Below, piece after piece: positions 1-8,080 of a DNA stretch of 25,818 nucleotides (position 1 is its first letter; every line of letters begins with the position of its first letter). Below the pieces are notes generated by a model, which was given only the letters and a program-made list of their open reading frames with translations, was not told the DNA's origin and searched no databases. The translations under genes were made by a program, and so were the position numbers. Origin of the DNA: DASZVN01 sp035547055 (GTDB lineage: Bacteria; Pseudomonadota; Alphaproteobacteria; Rhizobiales; Methylopilaceae); assembly GCA_035547055.1 (NCBI GenBank), contig DASZVN010000064.1, positions 1 to 25,818 on the forward strand, given 5' to 3'.

Positions 1-1
1 G

Positions 2-3000
2 TTCGCGAGCGGCCAGATCACCTCGATCGCCTCCAACAGCAGCCTTGCGCTCGTCGGCAGCGAAGCCTTCGTCGCCGATGCCGGCCACACCGGCAGCAAC
101 AGCGCCCTCACCGGCCTCGCCACCAACGCCGGCACGCTGGACCTCGAGCTCGGCGCCACGATCTCCACGACCGGGAACCTGAACAGCACCAATCGCATCC
201 AGGTCGACGTCTTCGGACGCGAGGGCGGCAGCCATCTCACCGTCGGCGGGACCCTGAGCAATTCCGGGTCGATCCAGCTCGGCCCAGGCGATTCGTCGCT
301 CTCCGCCGACAGCGCGATCGGCGCCGCCGCGCTCGTCAACAACGGCAGCATCGATCTCTTCGGGGGCACGGGCGGAACCGACGCGACGCTTGCGGTCGCC
401 GGCAACCTCACCAACAGCGCGAGCCACGCGATCAATGTCCATGCCAGCGGCGTGCTGACGGTCGGGGGAACGCTCACCAACAACGGCACGATCAACGACA
501 GCGGCACGATGAGCCTCGCCGGTGCAATCGCCGGCCAGGGCACGATCGCCCTTGGCGACGACTCGTCGCTCGAGCTTCACGGCAGCGTCGCCTCGGGTCA
601 GACGATCGCCCTCGGTGCGTCGAGCGATCTCGTGATCGACAATCCGGCAAGCTTCGCCGGCACGATCACGGGCTTCGCCGCGGGCGACGCGATCGACTTC
701 GCCGGCCGCCAGGTGGCCGACTACAGCTTCGCGTCCTCGCTGCTGACCGTCCATTTCCAGGACGGCAGCTCCAGCAGCATTCATCTTTCCGGCGATTTCG
801 ATTCGCTGGTCAAGGAGAGCGACGGCCACGGCGGAACCGAGATCGTGGTGCCGGAGCCGGACGCAACCTTCGACGGCTTCTATTCGGCGCTGTCGGCGCT
901 CGGCAATGCCGCGAGCGACGGCAGCATCGGCGGGACGATCTACGGCCTTGCGACCCAGGCCGAGGCCTCGGCGGTCGAAAATGCGCTCGGCATGCTGGGC
1001 CAGGCCGCCCTGGGCAGCGACGCGGCGGCGCTATGGGAGAGCGTGCATTCCGACAGCATCGCCGCGGCGCGAACGCTGGCGGGCGACGGCAAGGCGTCGG
1101 CGCTCACCGATTCGCTGTCCCTCTACAACACGCTGATTGCGGGAGCCGTCGGCGCCATCGGCGGCGGGCTCAGCCAGTCGGTCGAGACCAACGTGCTGGC
1201 CGCCGCGACCACGCTCGGCAACCACATCTCCGCCGGCGCGTCCTCGACCCAGCTTCGTACGGACCTCACCGGCCTGCTCGCCACGATGGCCGGCAGCCAC
1301 GCCGGCAGCGCGGCGTGGCAGGCGGCGTTCAATGCTGCGGCTCCGCTCGCCGACGCGGTCGCGGGCGATGCGGCCGGCAGCGCCAAGCTTCAGGGCGACG
1401 TTGCTGCGCTCTACGACAAGATCGCTTCGGGCGCGCTCGACGCGCTCGGCGGCTCCGCCTTGCAGAATGCCTATGCGCATGGCGGCCAGACCATCGTCGG
1501 ACTGGGGTCCGACATCGCGCAGGGCGCGAGCGCCGAGCAGCTCGTCGAGGATGTCGACACCATCTTCGGCAGCGTCGCGGCCGGCGCGTCGGCGGGCGAG
1601 AGCGTCGACGAGACGGTCGGCGTCTTCCAGAACATCGTCGCCGGAGCACAGCGCCTCGGCAGCACGGTCCTTGCCGGCGGCACCAACGAACAGCTTCGGC
1701 TCGACTCCCAGACGCTGATGGCGCTGGTCGAATCCAACGAGGTCGCCAAGCGCACGGGCGACGACGGGCAAGGCTATTCGAGCGCCGCCAATTTCGCCGG
1801 CGCGATGATGCACTACATCTCGGCGGGCGCCTCCAAGGCCGATCTCCTGGCGCTCAGCAAGGCGGCGCTGGTGCCGGTCCTCGGCCAGTTCAACGACACC
1901 CAGTGGGGCCAGCTCGAAGCCGGCGTGACGCAGGCGGCCAAGGCGCTGCTGCCGCAGTTCTCGGCCGGCGGTGCGACCGCGCAGCACGCCGAGGCGACGT
2001 TCCTCCAGACGATCCTCGCCGACTACATCACGGTCATCGGCAACAGCTCGACCGCCAAGCAGGGCGCCATCACCCAGCTTGCCCACAGCCTCGGCATCGA
2101 TGTCGGCACCCACGACACCGCCTCGCTCCTGACCGATCTCGGCGATTTCGGCAGCACGCTGTTCAGCGGCCTGCCAGCCGGCATCGGCCTGTCGAGCGAG
2201 GCCTCGCCGGGCGCGAGCGGCAGCGGCATCCAGATCGGCCCGGTGTCGATCACCGGACAGCAGATCATCGACTACGCGATGGGGCTCGGCAGCGCCGGCG
2301 CGGCGCAGGGCTTCCTCGAAGCCACCGCCGGCGTCTTCGGGGTGACCGAGGGCGTCGCGGGGCTGCTCGCCGAGCTCGGCCTCGGCGCCGCCGCCGCGGC
2401 CGAGGCGGCCCCGATCCTGGTCGGCGCCGGCGTCGCCCTGGCGCTGGACTGGGCGCTCGTCAGCCTGCTCAACCAGCTCAACCACACCCACAACACGCCG
2501 CTCGGCCAGCAGGCCTGGAACGCCCTCAACAACTGGGCCAAGAATCCGACGCTGCCCCATATCCCGCTGCCGACCTGGGGCGACGTCCACATGACGACGC
2601 TCGACGGGACCGCCTATAATTTCCAGGCGGTCGGCGAGTTCGTCCTGTCGGAATCGACCAAGGCGGGGAACTCCTTCGAGGTCCAGGCGCGGATGCAGCC
2701 CTGGGCGCAGGGCACCGGCGTCAGCGTGATGACCGAGATCGCCGCCAAGGTCGGCAGCGACCGCGTCACCTTCGACATCGGCCGCGCCAACACCGTGTGG
2801 GTCGACGGCAAGGCCGCGAAGCTCGACCTCAACCATCCCGTGGTAGAGCTGGACGGCGGCGCGGTCGCAGAGGTCGCGCCCAACTCCTATCTCGTGACCT
2901 GGAAGACCGGCGAGACCATCGCCGTCACCGACAGCGGGACCTACCTCAACGTCACCACCCTGCTCGGCACCGGCGACGGGCCGAATTCGGTCAAGGGCCT

Positions 3001-4957
3001 GCTCGGCCCGGCAGACGGTGCGGCGCACGCCTTCGAGCTCGCCGACGGGACCGTGCTGAACCAGCCGCTTACCGCTGCCGAGCTCTATGGCGAGTTCGCC
3101 AATTCCTGGCGCGTCACCAACAAGACCTCGCTGTTCGACTACGGCAAGGGCCAGACCACCGCGACCTTCACCGACAAGGACTTCCCGGCGCATCCGATCA
3201 CGCTCGCCGACCTGCCGGCCGATGTCGTCGCCAACGCGGCCGCCGTCGTCGCCGCGGCCGGCATTACCGACCCGGTGATCGCCCAGCAGGCGGAGCTCGA
3301 CTTCCTCGCCACCGGCGATGCGAGCTTCATCGCGACCGCCAGCCAGGTGCAGGCGCAGTCGGCGGTGCCGACGACGACGCTGGTCGATCCATCCGCAGCG
3401 GGCGCGCCGGCGATGGCCGGCATCGGCGCTCACGACGCAAAGCTGACGCAAGCGACTGCCGGCACGACCGCCGTGACCTTCGAGGTCTACCTCACACAGG
3501 CGGCCACCAGCGATACGACGATCCACTATGCCGTCGTCGGCGGCGCCGGCCATCTCGGCGCGAGCGCCTTCGGCGGTACGCTCCCCTCCGGCGACGCGGT
3601 GATCCGCCAAGGCCAGACGACGGCCGAGGTGACCATCACCCTTCCTGCCGACGCTCTCGGCAGCGACGCGAGCGACCTCCTCCAGCTCGCGATTACGCCG
3701 CCGACGGGAATCGACGCCTTCGCCAAGACGGCCCAGACGGAAATCGTGAACGGCACGCCGACGCGCGGCACCGACGCGGTGCCGGCCTTCGTCCTGAGCG
3801 GCAGCACGGGCACGCTGACCCACAAGGGCAACGCCTGGACCCTCGACCTCGGCAAGGTCGGCGGCGGCAAGACGGCGAGCACGACGCTCAACTTCGTGAA
3901 CACCGCAACCGCGGGCGACACGATGGGCACGCCCACCTTCAGGCTGCCGGCCGGCGCCGCCTTCCTCAACACGGTGCTGGGCTCGCAGCTCTCGATCGAC
4001 TTGTCCACCGCGACTGCCGGCACCTTCAAGGAGGTCGTCAAGGTCGACGCCACCGAGAGCAACGACAGCGGCTTCAGCGGCAGCCTGCCACGGCAGACGC
4101 TGACCGTGATCGCCGAGGTGACGCCGGCGCCGGGCACGCCGGGCAGGGACACCATCGTCGGCACGGCCGGGCCCGACAAGATCAGCGGGCTCGGCGGCGC
4201 GGACACGCTGAGCGGGGCCGGCGGCAACGACATCCTGAATGGCGGCACGGGCAACGACACGCTGAACGGCGGCAGCGGCCGGGACACGCTGAACGGTGGC
4301 CCGGGCGCCGACAAGATGGCCGGCGGCCGCGGCAACGACACCTATGTCGTCGACAATGCCCACGACAAGGTCATCGAGGCGAAGAACGGCGGCACCGACC
4401 TCGTCAAGAGCGCGATCAGCTATAAGCTCGGCGCCAACATCGAGAACCTGACGCTGACCGGACACAAGGCGATCAACGGCACCGGCAATGCCGTCGCGAA
4501 CCACATTACCGGCAACACCGCCGCCAACCACCTGTCCGGCGGCGGCGGCAACGATGTCCTGTCCGGAGCCAACGGCGCCGACGTCCTCGACGGCGGCGTC
4601 GGCAAGGACATCCTCGTGGGCGGCAAGGGCAACGACCTTTTCCTGTTCGACAGCAAGGTGACGGCCGCCAACGCGGATCACATCCGGGACTTCGGCCTAG
4701 GTCACGACCGGATCGAGCTGCAGAATGCGGCTTTCACCGCGCTCACCCACGTCGGAAAGCTCGCAGCGGACGATTTCGTCGCGAACACCGCCGGCAAGGC
4801 GACCACCACGGATCAGCACATCATCTACGATACCAAGACCGGGGGCCTCTTCTACGACGCCGATGGCAGCGGCACCGCTCGCGCGGGAGTGCTGTTCGCG
4901 ACGCTCGACAATCATGCCCACGTAACCCTCACGGCGGCCGATTTTCTCGTCGTGTAG
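2..4957 (+). CDS. Giant RTX/VWD repeat protein, 5'-truncated by window edge
   Basis: The reading frame is open from base 2, so the gene starts left of the window; a GTG at 452 is only an internal codon. Domains by position: G/N/T-rich adhesin-like repeats of the type LTVGGTLSNSG (about 235-500); an alanine-rich region with seven ~50-residue repeats (1073-2105); a strongly hydrophobic Ala/Leu/Val segment (about 2280-2490); a von Willebrand factor D-like domain starting GDVHMTTLDGTAYNFQAVG (2579) and ending LYGEFANSWRVT (about 3115); a Calx-beta-like segment (about 3380-3750); another beta-sandwich-like segment (about 3790-4130); RTX nonapeptides such as GGTGNDTLNGG in two blocks (about 4135-4345 and 4525-4640); and a C-terminal T1SS-substrate-like tail ending in hydrophobic residues. 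RTX repeats bind calcium and fold outside the cell, so a secreted or surface adhesin-like protein is the best inference. No HlyB/HlyD/TolC genes are visible nearby. The domain class is confident; the biological role is not. Confidence 0.9.
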   Translation, partial: FASGQITSIASNSSLALVGSEAFVADAGHTGSNSALTGLATNAGTLDLELGATISTTGNLNSTNRIQVDVFGREGGSHLTVGGTLSNSGSIQLGPGDSSLSADSAIGAAALVNNGSIDLFGGTGGTDATLAVAGNLTNSASHAINVHASGVLTVGGTLTNNGTINDSGTMSLAGAIAGQGTIALGDDSSLELHGSVASGQTIALGASSDLVIDNPASFAGTITGFAAGDAIDFAGRQVADYSFASSLLTVHFQDGSSSSIHLSGDFDSLVKESDGHGGTEIVVPEPDATFDGFYSALSALGNAASDGSIGGTIYGLATQAEASAVENALGMLGQAALGSDAAALWESVHSDSIAAARTLAGDGKASALTDSLSLYNTLIAGAVGAIGGGLSQSVETNVLAAATTLGNHISAGASSTQLRTDLTGLLATMAGSHAGSAAWQAAFNAAAPLADAVAGDAAGSAKLQGDVAALYDKIASGALDALGGSALQNAYAHGGQTIVGLGSDIAQGASAEQLVEDVDTIFGSVAAGASAGESVDETVGVFQNIVAGAQRLGSTVLAGGTNEQLRLDSQTLMALVESNEVAKRTGDDGQGYSSAANFAGAMMHYISAGASKADLLALSKAALVPVLGQFNDTQWGQLEAGVTQAAKALLPQFSAGGATAQHAEATFLQTILADYITVIGNSSTAKQGAITQLAHSLGIDVGTHDTASLLTDLGDFGSTLFSGLPAGIGLSSEASPGASGSGIQIGPVSITGQQIIDYAMGLGSAGAAQGFLEATAGVFGVTEGVAGLLAELGLGAAAAAEAAPILVGAGVALALDWALVSLLNQLNHTHNTPLGQQAWNALNNWAKNPTLPHIPLPTWGDVHMTTLDGTAYNFQAVGEFVLSESTKAGNSFEVQARMQPWAQGTGVSVMTEIAAKVGSDRVTFDIGRANTVWVDGKAAKLDLNHPVVELDGGAVAEVAPNSYLVTWKTGETIAVTDSGTYLNVTTLLGTGDGPNSVKGLLGPADGAAHAFELADGTVLNQPLTAAELYGEFANSWRVTNKTSLFDYGKGQTTATFTDKDFPAHPITLADLPADVVANAAAVVAAAGITDPVIAQQAELDFLATGDASFIATASQVQAQSAVPTTTLVDPSAAGAPAMAGIGAHDAKLTQATAGTTAVTFEVYLTQAATSDTTIHYAVVGGAGHLGASAFGGTLPSGDAVIRQGQTTAEVTITLPADALGSDASDLLQLAITPPTGIDAFAKTAQTEIVNGTPTRGTDAVPAFVLSGSTGTLTHKGNAWTLDLGKVGGGKTASTTLNFVNTATAGDTMGTPTFRLPAGAAFLNTVLGSQLSIDLSTATAGTFKEVVKVDATESNDSGFSGSLPRQTLTVIAEVTPAPGTPGRDTIVGTAGPDKISGLGGADTLSGAGGNDILNGGTGNDTLNGGSGRDTLNGGPGADKMAGGRGNDTYVVDNAHDKVIEAKNGGTDLVKSAISYKLGANIENLTLTGHKAINGTGNAVANHITGNTAANHLSGGGGNDVLSGANGADVLDGGVGKDILVGGKGNDLFLFDSKVTAANADHIRDFGLGHDRIELQNAAFTALTHVGKLAADDFVANTAGKATTTDQHIIYDTKTGGLFYDADGSGTARAGVLFATLDNHAHVTLTAADFLVV
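1073..2105 (+). repeat. Seven tandem ~50-residue Ala-rich helical repeats inside the RTX protein
   Basis: Within the large protein a pattern like hxxGAxxxQLxxDxxxL recurs. Clear copies begin at TLAGDGKASAL (1073), HISAGASSTQL (1223), VAGDAAGSAKL (1358), DIAQGASAEQL (1511), TVLAGGTNEQL (1664), YISAGASKADL (1814) and QFSAGGATAQH (1955). Counted spacings are 50, 45, 51, 51, 50 and 47 residues. The units are alanine-rich and probably alpha-helical. I do not recognise them as a named repeat family. They are diverged at protein level, so they are an old duplication series and not a recent DNA repeat. Confidence 0.65.
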
Positions 4958-4997
4958 CCGCTCCCGCGGCGGAGCGGCCTCCCGACTTCGCCGCTCC
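4957..4997 (+). terminator. Competing hairpins at the 3' end of the RTX gene
   Basis: GCCGCTCC (4957-4964, starting on the last base of the stop codon) pairs perfectly with GGAGCGGC (4971-4978) across a 6-base loop. A second GCCGCTCC (4990-4997) can pair with the same middle arm instead. No T-run follows, so this is a weak candidate for a classical intrinsic terminator. It sits in the 136-bp gap between convergent genes, where a bidirectional stop or 3'-end stabiliser would be expected. Confidence 0.45.
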
Positions 4998-5093
4998 GGC
5001 GGCCGTGGGTCGCCACGCGGCTCGCACCCTCGGTCACAGGGCTCGGCGCCGATGATGGCCGGACTGCCGGCGCGCGATCGAGCGCCTGGGCGG

Positions 5094-5714
5094 CTATCGC
5101 AGCCGGCGGGCCGCCATCAGCTCGGCCGCCGGCATGAGGTCGGCATATTTCTGGCCCATGTCGAAGAGATTGGCCTCGTGCGGGGCGAGCGCGCGATCGC
5201 CGACGCAATCGGTCGGGATCACCGTGCGCAGATTGTAGGCGACGCTGTCGATGACCGTCGCGCGGACGCAGCCCGAGGTCGTGCAGCCCGCGACGGCCAG
5301 GGTGTCGACGCCGCGACCGATCAGCCAGCCCGCGAGGCCGGTCCCGAAGAACGCGGAGGCCTGCTGCTTGCGCACGACGAGCTCCCCTGCCCGCGGCGTC
5401 AAGGCCGGCACGATCTGGCTGAGCGGGCTCGTTTCGGTCAGCTTCAACAGCCCGGGCGCCTTCCTCGCGAACACCCCGGCATCCGAGCCGTCGTCGGCAT
5501 ACACCACCCTGGTATGGGCGACCGGCCAGCCGGCGGCGCGCGCGAAGGTCAGCAGCTCGGCGGTCCGGTCGATCGCGGGCAGGATGTTGCCGCCGCCGAA
5601 ATGCGCCGGATCGGTGAAGCCGACGACGAAATCGACGATAACGAGCGCCGGCCGGCTGCCGATGCCGACGGTCTGGGCGAAGCCCTGGCGCTTGTAGATG
5701 TCGAGCTCGTTCAT
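5094..5714 (-). CDS. Cysteine hydrolase, N-carbamoylsarcosine/maleamate amidohydrolase-like (isochorismatase superfamily)
   Basis: A 206-residue protein, a normal length for the family. The catalytic triad is visible as Asp28 (ALVIVDFVVGF), Lys116 (VVRKQQASAF) and Cys149 in AGCTTSGCVRATVID. The TTSGCVRAT signature is typical of N-carbamoylsarcosine amidohydrolase and maleamate amidohydrolase (NicF-type) members, which hydrolyse a C-N amide bond and release ammonia. A cytoplasmic enzyme is expected, as there is no signal peptide. The start at 5714 (MNELDIYKRQGF) is chosen because family homology begins there; a longer frame to 5798 runs into a palindromic repeat. It is the last gene of the minus-strand catabolic operon, 159 bp after the racemase-like gene. 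Maleamate as substrate would fit the maleate-isomerase-like neighbour, but that is inference. Confidence 0.85.
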   Translation of the reverse strand: MNELDIYKRQGFAQTVGIGSRPALVIVDFVVGFTDPAHFGGGNILPAIDRTAELLTFARAAGWPVAHTRVVYADDGSDAGVFARKAPGLLKLTETSPLSQIVPALTPRAGELVVRKQQASAFFGTGLAGWLIGRGVDTLAVAGCTTSGCVRATVIDSVAYNLRTVIPTDCVGDRALAPHEANLFDMGQKYADLMPAAELMAARRLR

Positions 5715-5742
5715 CGGTCCTCGCCCACCTGCGCCACGCGCC

Positions 5743-5843
5743 TTGTCATCCCGGCCGGAGCGCGGCGGAGAGCCGGGATCCGGGGCTGAGTCCGGCATCC
5801 GGGACCGGATCCCGGATCGCGCGGCGTGCGTCCAGGATGACGG
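5743..5843. repeat. REP-like extragenic palindromic element
   Basis: The 159-bp gap between two minus-strand genes carries an imperfect palindrome about 100 bp long. The outer arms are GTCATCC (5745-5751) and GGATGAC (5835-5841). The inner arms CCGGGATCC (5773-5781) and GGATCCCGG (5807-5815) are perfect inverted repeats. The GTCATCC...CCGGGATCC layout matches the general form of dispersed palindromic repeats in Bradyrhizobium-like alphaproteobacteria. No second copy was noticed in this window. In the transcript it would form a large hairpin between the two reading frames. Confidence 0.7.
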
Positions 5844-5873
5844 TCGACGGGCCGTTTCGAGAGAGCGTTCGTC

Positions 5874-6620
5874 TCAGAACTCCTCGAGCAGCCTGCCGTA
5901 GCCCATGACGCGGTCGGTGATGCCGTTGGCGCGCAACGCATGCCAGTAGGTCGCCGTGTTGATCGCGATCACCGGCTTGCCGAGCCACGCCTCGGCCGCC
6001 GCGGCGAAGCGGATCATGCTGAGATTGGTGCCGACCTGGATGATCGCATCGACATCATCGCCGTCGAGCGCGCGGATCGTGTCGCGGCAGGTCTCGGTCG
6101 TGACCTCGGCGATCGCGATCCAGCTCGGGCATTGCAGGCAGATGTCGCGGACGGTCTGGAAGCCGCATTCGTCGAAATAGCGCCGGACCTCGGCGTTGGC
6201 CGTCGGGAAATAGGGCGAGAAGAACGCGATCCGCTTGATCCCGCCATACGCCTTGAGCGCCGCCGCGCAGGCGTGCGAGCCGCAGCTCAGCTTGAGGCCG
6301 CTCGCCTCCTCGACCGACGCCTGGAAGCGGTTCGCGCCCTCGATCCCGTCGAAGAAGGTCACCGCCGACATGCCGAGCACGAGATAGTCCGGCGCGGCGG
6401 TCATGACGCTGCGGACGGCGTCCAGGGTGTTGGCCCCGATGAGCCGCGCGCCGCTCATGAAGGTGTCGTTGCTGACGGCCTGGGTATTGGGCGTGAAGAT
6501 GCGGCTGTAGTGATTGGTCACCCCGATCGGCCGCAGGTCGTCGAAGTCCGGCTGCACCACGGTGTTGGTCGACGGCCCCATGACGCCGAATTTCTTGCGC
6601 CAGCCCAAAGCGTCGGTCAT
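5874..6620 (-). CDS. Asp/Glu racemase / maleate cis-trans isomerase family protein lacking the usual catalytic cysteines
   Basis: A 248-residue protein. The N-terminal KKFGVMGPSTNTVVQPDF and C-terminal GKPVIAINTATYWHALR are typical of the maleate isomerase/arylmalonate decarboxylase branch of the Asp/Glu racemase superfamily. Family enzymes use a pair of cysteines, as in YACTxxS and xxCTxxxxx. Here those positions read VLGMSAVTFF (Met84-Ser85) and QVGTNLSM (Gly197), so both cysteines are absent. Other cysteines occur at LSCGSHACAAAL (113 and 118). The start ATG overlaps the upstream lyase stop codon in an ATGA, indicating translational coupling. The gene may encode an isomerase or decarboxylase with altered chemistry, or a non-racemising relative. 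The fold is confident; the reaction is unknown. Confidence 0.8.
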   Translation of the reverse strand: MTDALGWRKKFGVMGPSTNTVVQPDFDDLRPIGVTNHYSRIFTPNTQAVSNDTFMSGARLIGANTLDAVRSVMTAAPDYLVLGMSAVTFFDGIEGANRFQASVEEASGLKLSCGSHACAAALKAYGGIKRIAFFSPYFPTANAEVRRYFDECGFQTVRDICLQCPSWIAIAEVTTETCRDTIRALDGDDVDAIIQVGTNLSMIRFAAAAEAWLGKPVIAINTATYWHALRANGITDRVMGYGRLLEEF

Positions 6621-7552
6621 TGCGCGCCCTCGCGATCGAGATTTTGCGGCGTGATGGCGTAGTTGCCGGCGAGGGACACCGCTTCGGCCCGCTCGGCCCA
6701 TTTCCGCTCGAAGTCCCAGGCGTCCGGGAAGCCCATGAGCTCGCACATCCGGTCGAAGCCGTAGCTCTCGGAGGGCGGCAGCGCCGTGCTGTCGCCGGCC
6801 TTGGCGAGATGCGAATAGACCCGCTCCAGCGCGGCGGCCGTCGCGAGGAAGCCGGCGGCGGGATAGATCGCGACGGCGAAGCCCAGCTCGGCGAGCCGCT
6901 TTGCCGGCAGGATCGGCGTGCGGCCGCCCTCGACCATGTTGGCGACGAGGGGCGCATCGATCTCCTGGCCGATCCGGGCCATCTCGTCCTCGCTCTCGGG
7001 GCTTTCGACGAAGACGAGGTCGGCCCCTGCCTTGGCGTAGATCCGGCCGCGCCGGATCGCCTCGTCGAGGCCGAGCGCGGTGCGCGAATCGGTGCGGGCG
7101 ATCACCAGGAAATCCGCGCTCTTGCGCTCGGTCACCGCGACCTCGATCTTGAGCGCCATCTCCTCTGCCGGAATGACCCGCCGCCCCGGCGTGTGCCCGC
7201 ATTTCTTGGGCAGGTCCTGGTCCTCGATCTGGATTGCGGCGATGCCGGCGGCCTCGTAGCCGCGCACCGTGTGGCGCACGTTGAGGAGGCCGCCGTAACC
7301 GGTATCGGCGTCGGCGATCAGCGGCGTCCTGACCGACTGGGCGATCTGGCCGAGACGCTGCACCATCTCGGCGTAGGAGGCGATCCCGACATCGGCCAAT
7401 CCCAGCGCCGAGGCCACGGCGCCATAGCCGGTGCCGTAGAGCGCCTGGAAGCCGAGAGCGTCGGCGACCTTCGCTGAAATGAGGTCGTAGACGCCAGGCG
7501 CGACGATGAGGCGGCCCTGCCGCAATGCAGCCTTCAGCCTGGGATCGGACAT
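6617..7552 (-). CDS. Isocitrate lyase/PEP mutase family C-C lyase (methylisocitrate or 2,3-dimethylmalate lyase-like)
   Basis: A 311-residue cytoplasmic TIM-barrel-type protein of the usual length for methylisocitrate lyase relatives. Visible motifs are DADTGYGG (81-88, metal-binding aspartates), IEDQ (109-112) and the active-loop signature KKCGH (116-120, catalytic Cys118), then IARTDS (151-156). KKCGH marks true lyases that split a 2-hydroxy-dicarboxylate-type substrate; PEP mutase and oxaloacetate hydrolase branches differ here. It starts 3 bp after the hydro-lyase small-subunit stop codon and overlaps the next gene by 4 bp. The direct link to a LeuCD-like hydratase suggests it cleaves the hydrated product, for example a methylated malate to pyruvate plus an acid. 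The exact substrate is not readable from sequence. Confidence 0.88.
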   Translation of the reverse strand: MSDPRLKAALRQGRLIVAPGVYDLISAKVADALGFQALYGTGYGAVASALGLADVGIASYAEMVQRLGQIAQSVRTPLIADADTGYGGLLNVRHTVRGYEAAGIAAIQIEDQDLPKKCGHTPGRRVIPAEEMALKIEVAVTERKSADFLVIARTDSRTALGLDEAIRRGRIYAKAGADLVFVESPESEDEMARIGQEIDAPLVANMVEGGRTPILPAKRLAELGFAVAIYPAAGFLATAAALERVYSHLAKAGDSTALPPSESYGFDRMCELMGFPDAWDFERKWAERAEAVSLAGNYAITPQNLDREGAQ

Positions 7553-7555
7553 TGC

Positions 7556-8080
7556 TTACCTCGTTGTGGCGCGGGACGGTCCCGCAAGAATCTGACGTGT
7601 CCGCTCCAGGAGGCCGCCGCAGGCGAGAATCGCCGCGACCTCGCCATCGAGCGGCTGGGCGATCCAGCTCGCAGTTCCCTGCGTGATGCGGCCGTTCACG
7701 ACGCTGACCTCGGCGTCCGCACCGGCCTCGAGCCCGGCGGCAGCCTCCGGCGAGACCATCACCGGAAGGCCGAGATTGATCGCGTTGCGGAAGAAGATGC
7801 GTGCCGCGCTCGCGGCCACGATGGCCCGGATGCCCGCGGCCTTGAGCGCGACGACCGCGTGCTCGCGCGAGGATCCGGTACCGAAATTCCGCCCCGCGAC
7901 AAGGATGTCGCCTTCCCGCACGCGGCTGCGAAAACCGGGATCGAGATCCTCCAGGCAATGCGCGCCGAGCACCGCCGGCTCCCGCAGCGCGAGATAGCGC
8001 CCGGGCAGGATCGCGTCGGTGTCGACGTTGTCGCCGAGGCGGTGGACGCGGCCGACAACGCGATCGATCGCCCCGCTCAT
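7556..8080 (-). CDS. Aconitase-family hydro-lyase small subunit (LeuD/DmdB-like)
   Basis: A 174-residue swivel-domain subunit. DNVDTDAILPGRY (17-29) and GRNFGTGSSREHA (63-75) are hallmark LeuD motifs; the second supplies substrate-binding loop residues. The short length matches the archaeal-type/DmdB/HacB branch and not the ~200-residue enterobacterial LeuD. The ATG at 8080 overlaps the large-subunit stop codon (8077-8079) in an ATGA, so the two subunits are translationally coupled. No leuA or leuB is present, so leucine biosynthesis is unlikely. Candidate reactions by family are hydration of maleate, dimethylmaleate, citraconate or a related unsaturated diacid. Confidence 0.87.
   Translation of the reverse strand: MSGAIDRVVGRVHRLGDNVDTDAILPGRYLALREPAVLGAHCLEDLDPGFRSRVREGDILVAGRNFGTGSSREHAVVALKAAGIRAIVAASAARIFFRNAINLGLPVMVSPEAAAGLEAGADAEVSVVNGRITQGTASWIAQPLDGEVAAILACGGLLERTRQILAGPSRATTR

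Noticed and set aside
1031..4681. 1216-codon open frame on the minus strand
   Set aside because: It is antisense to the RTX gene, whose frame has clear domains. The long frame comes from GC-rich codon bias, and its translation is low-complexity Arg/Asp/Gly/Ala-rich with no family motifs.
5715..5798. N-terminal extension of the amidohydrolase to 5798
   Set aside because: The extension is encoded by the REP-like palindrome and has no family similarity; MNELDIYKRQGF at 5714 is the better start.
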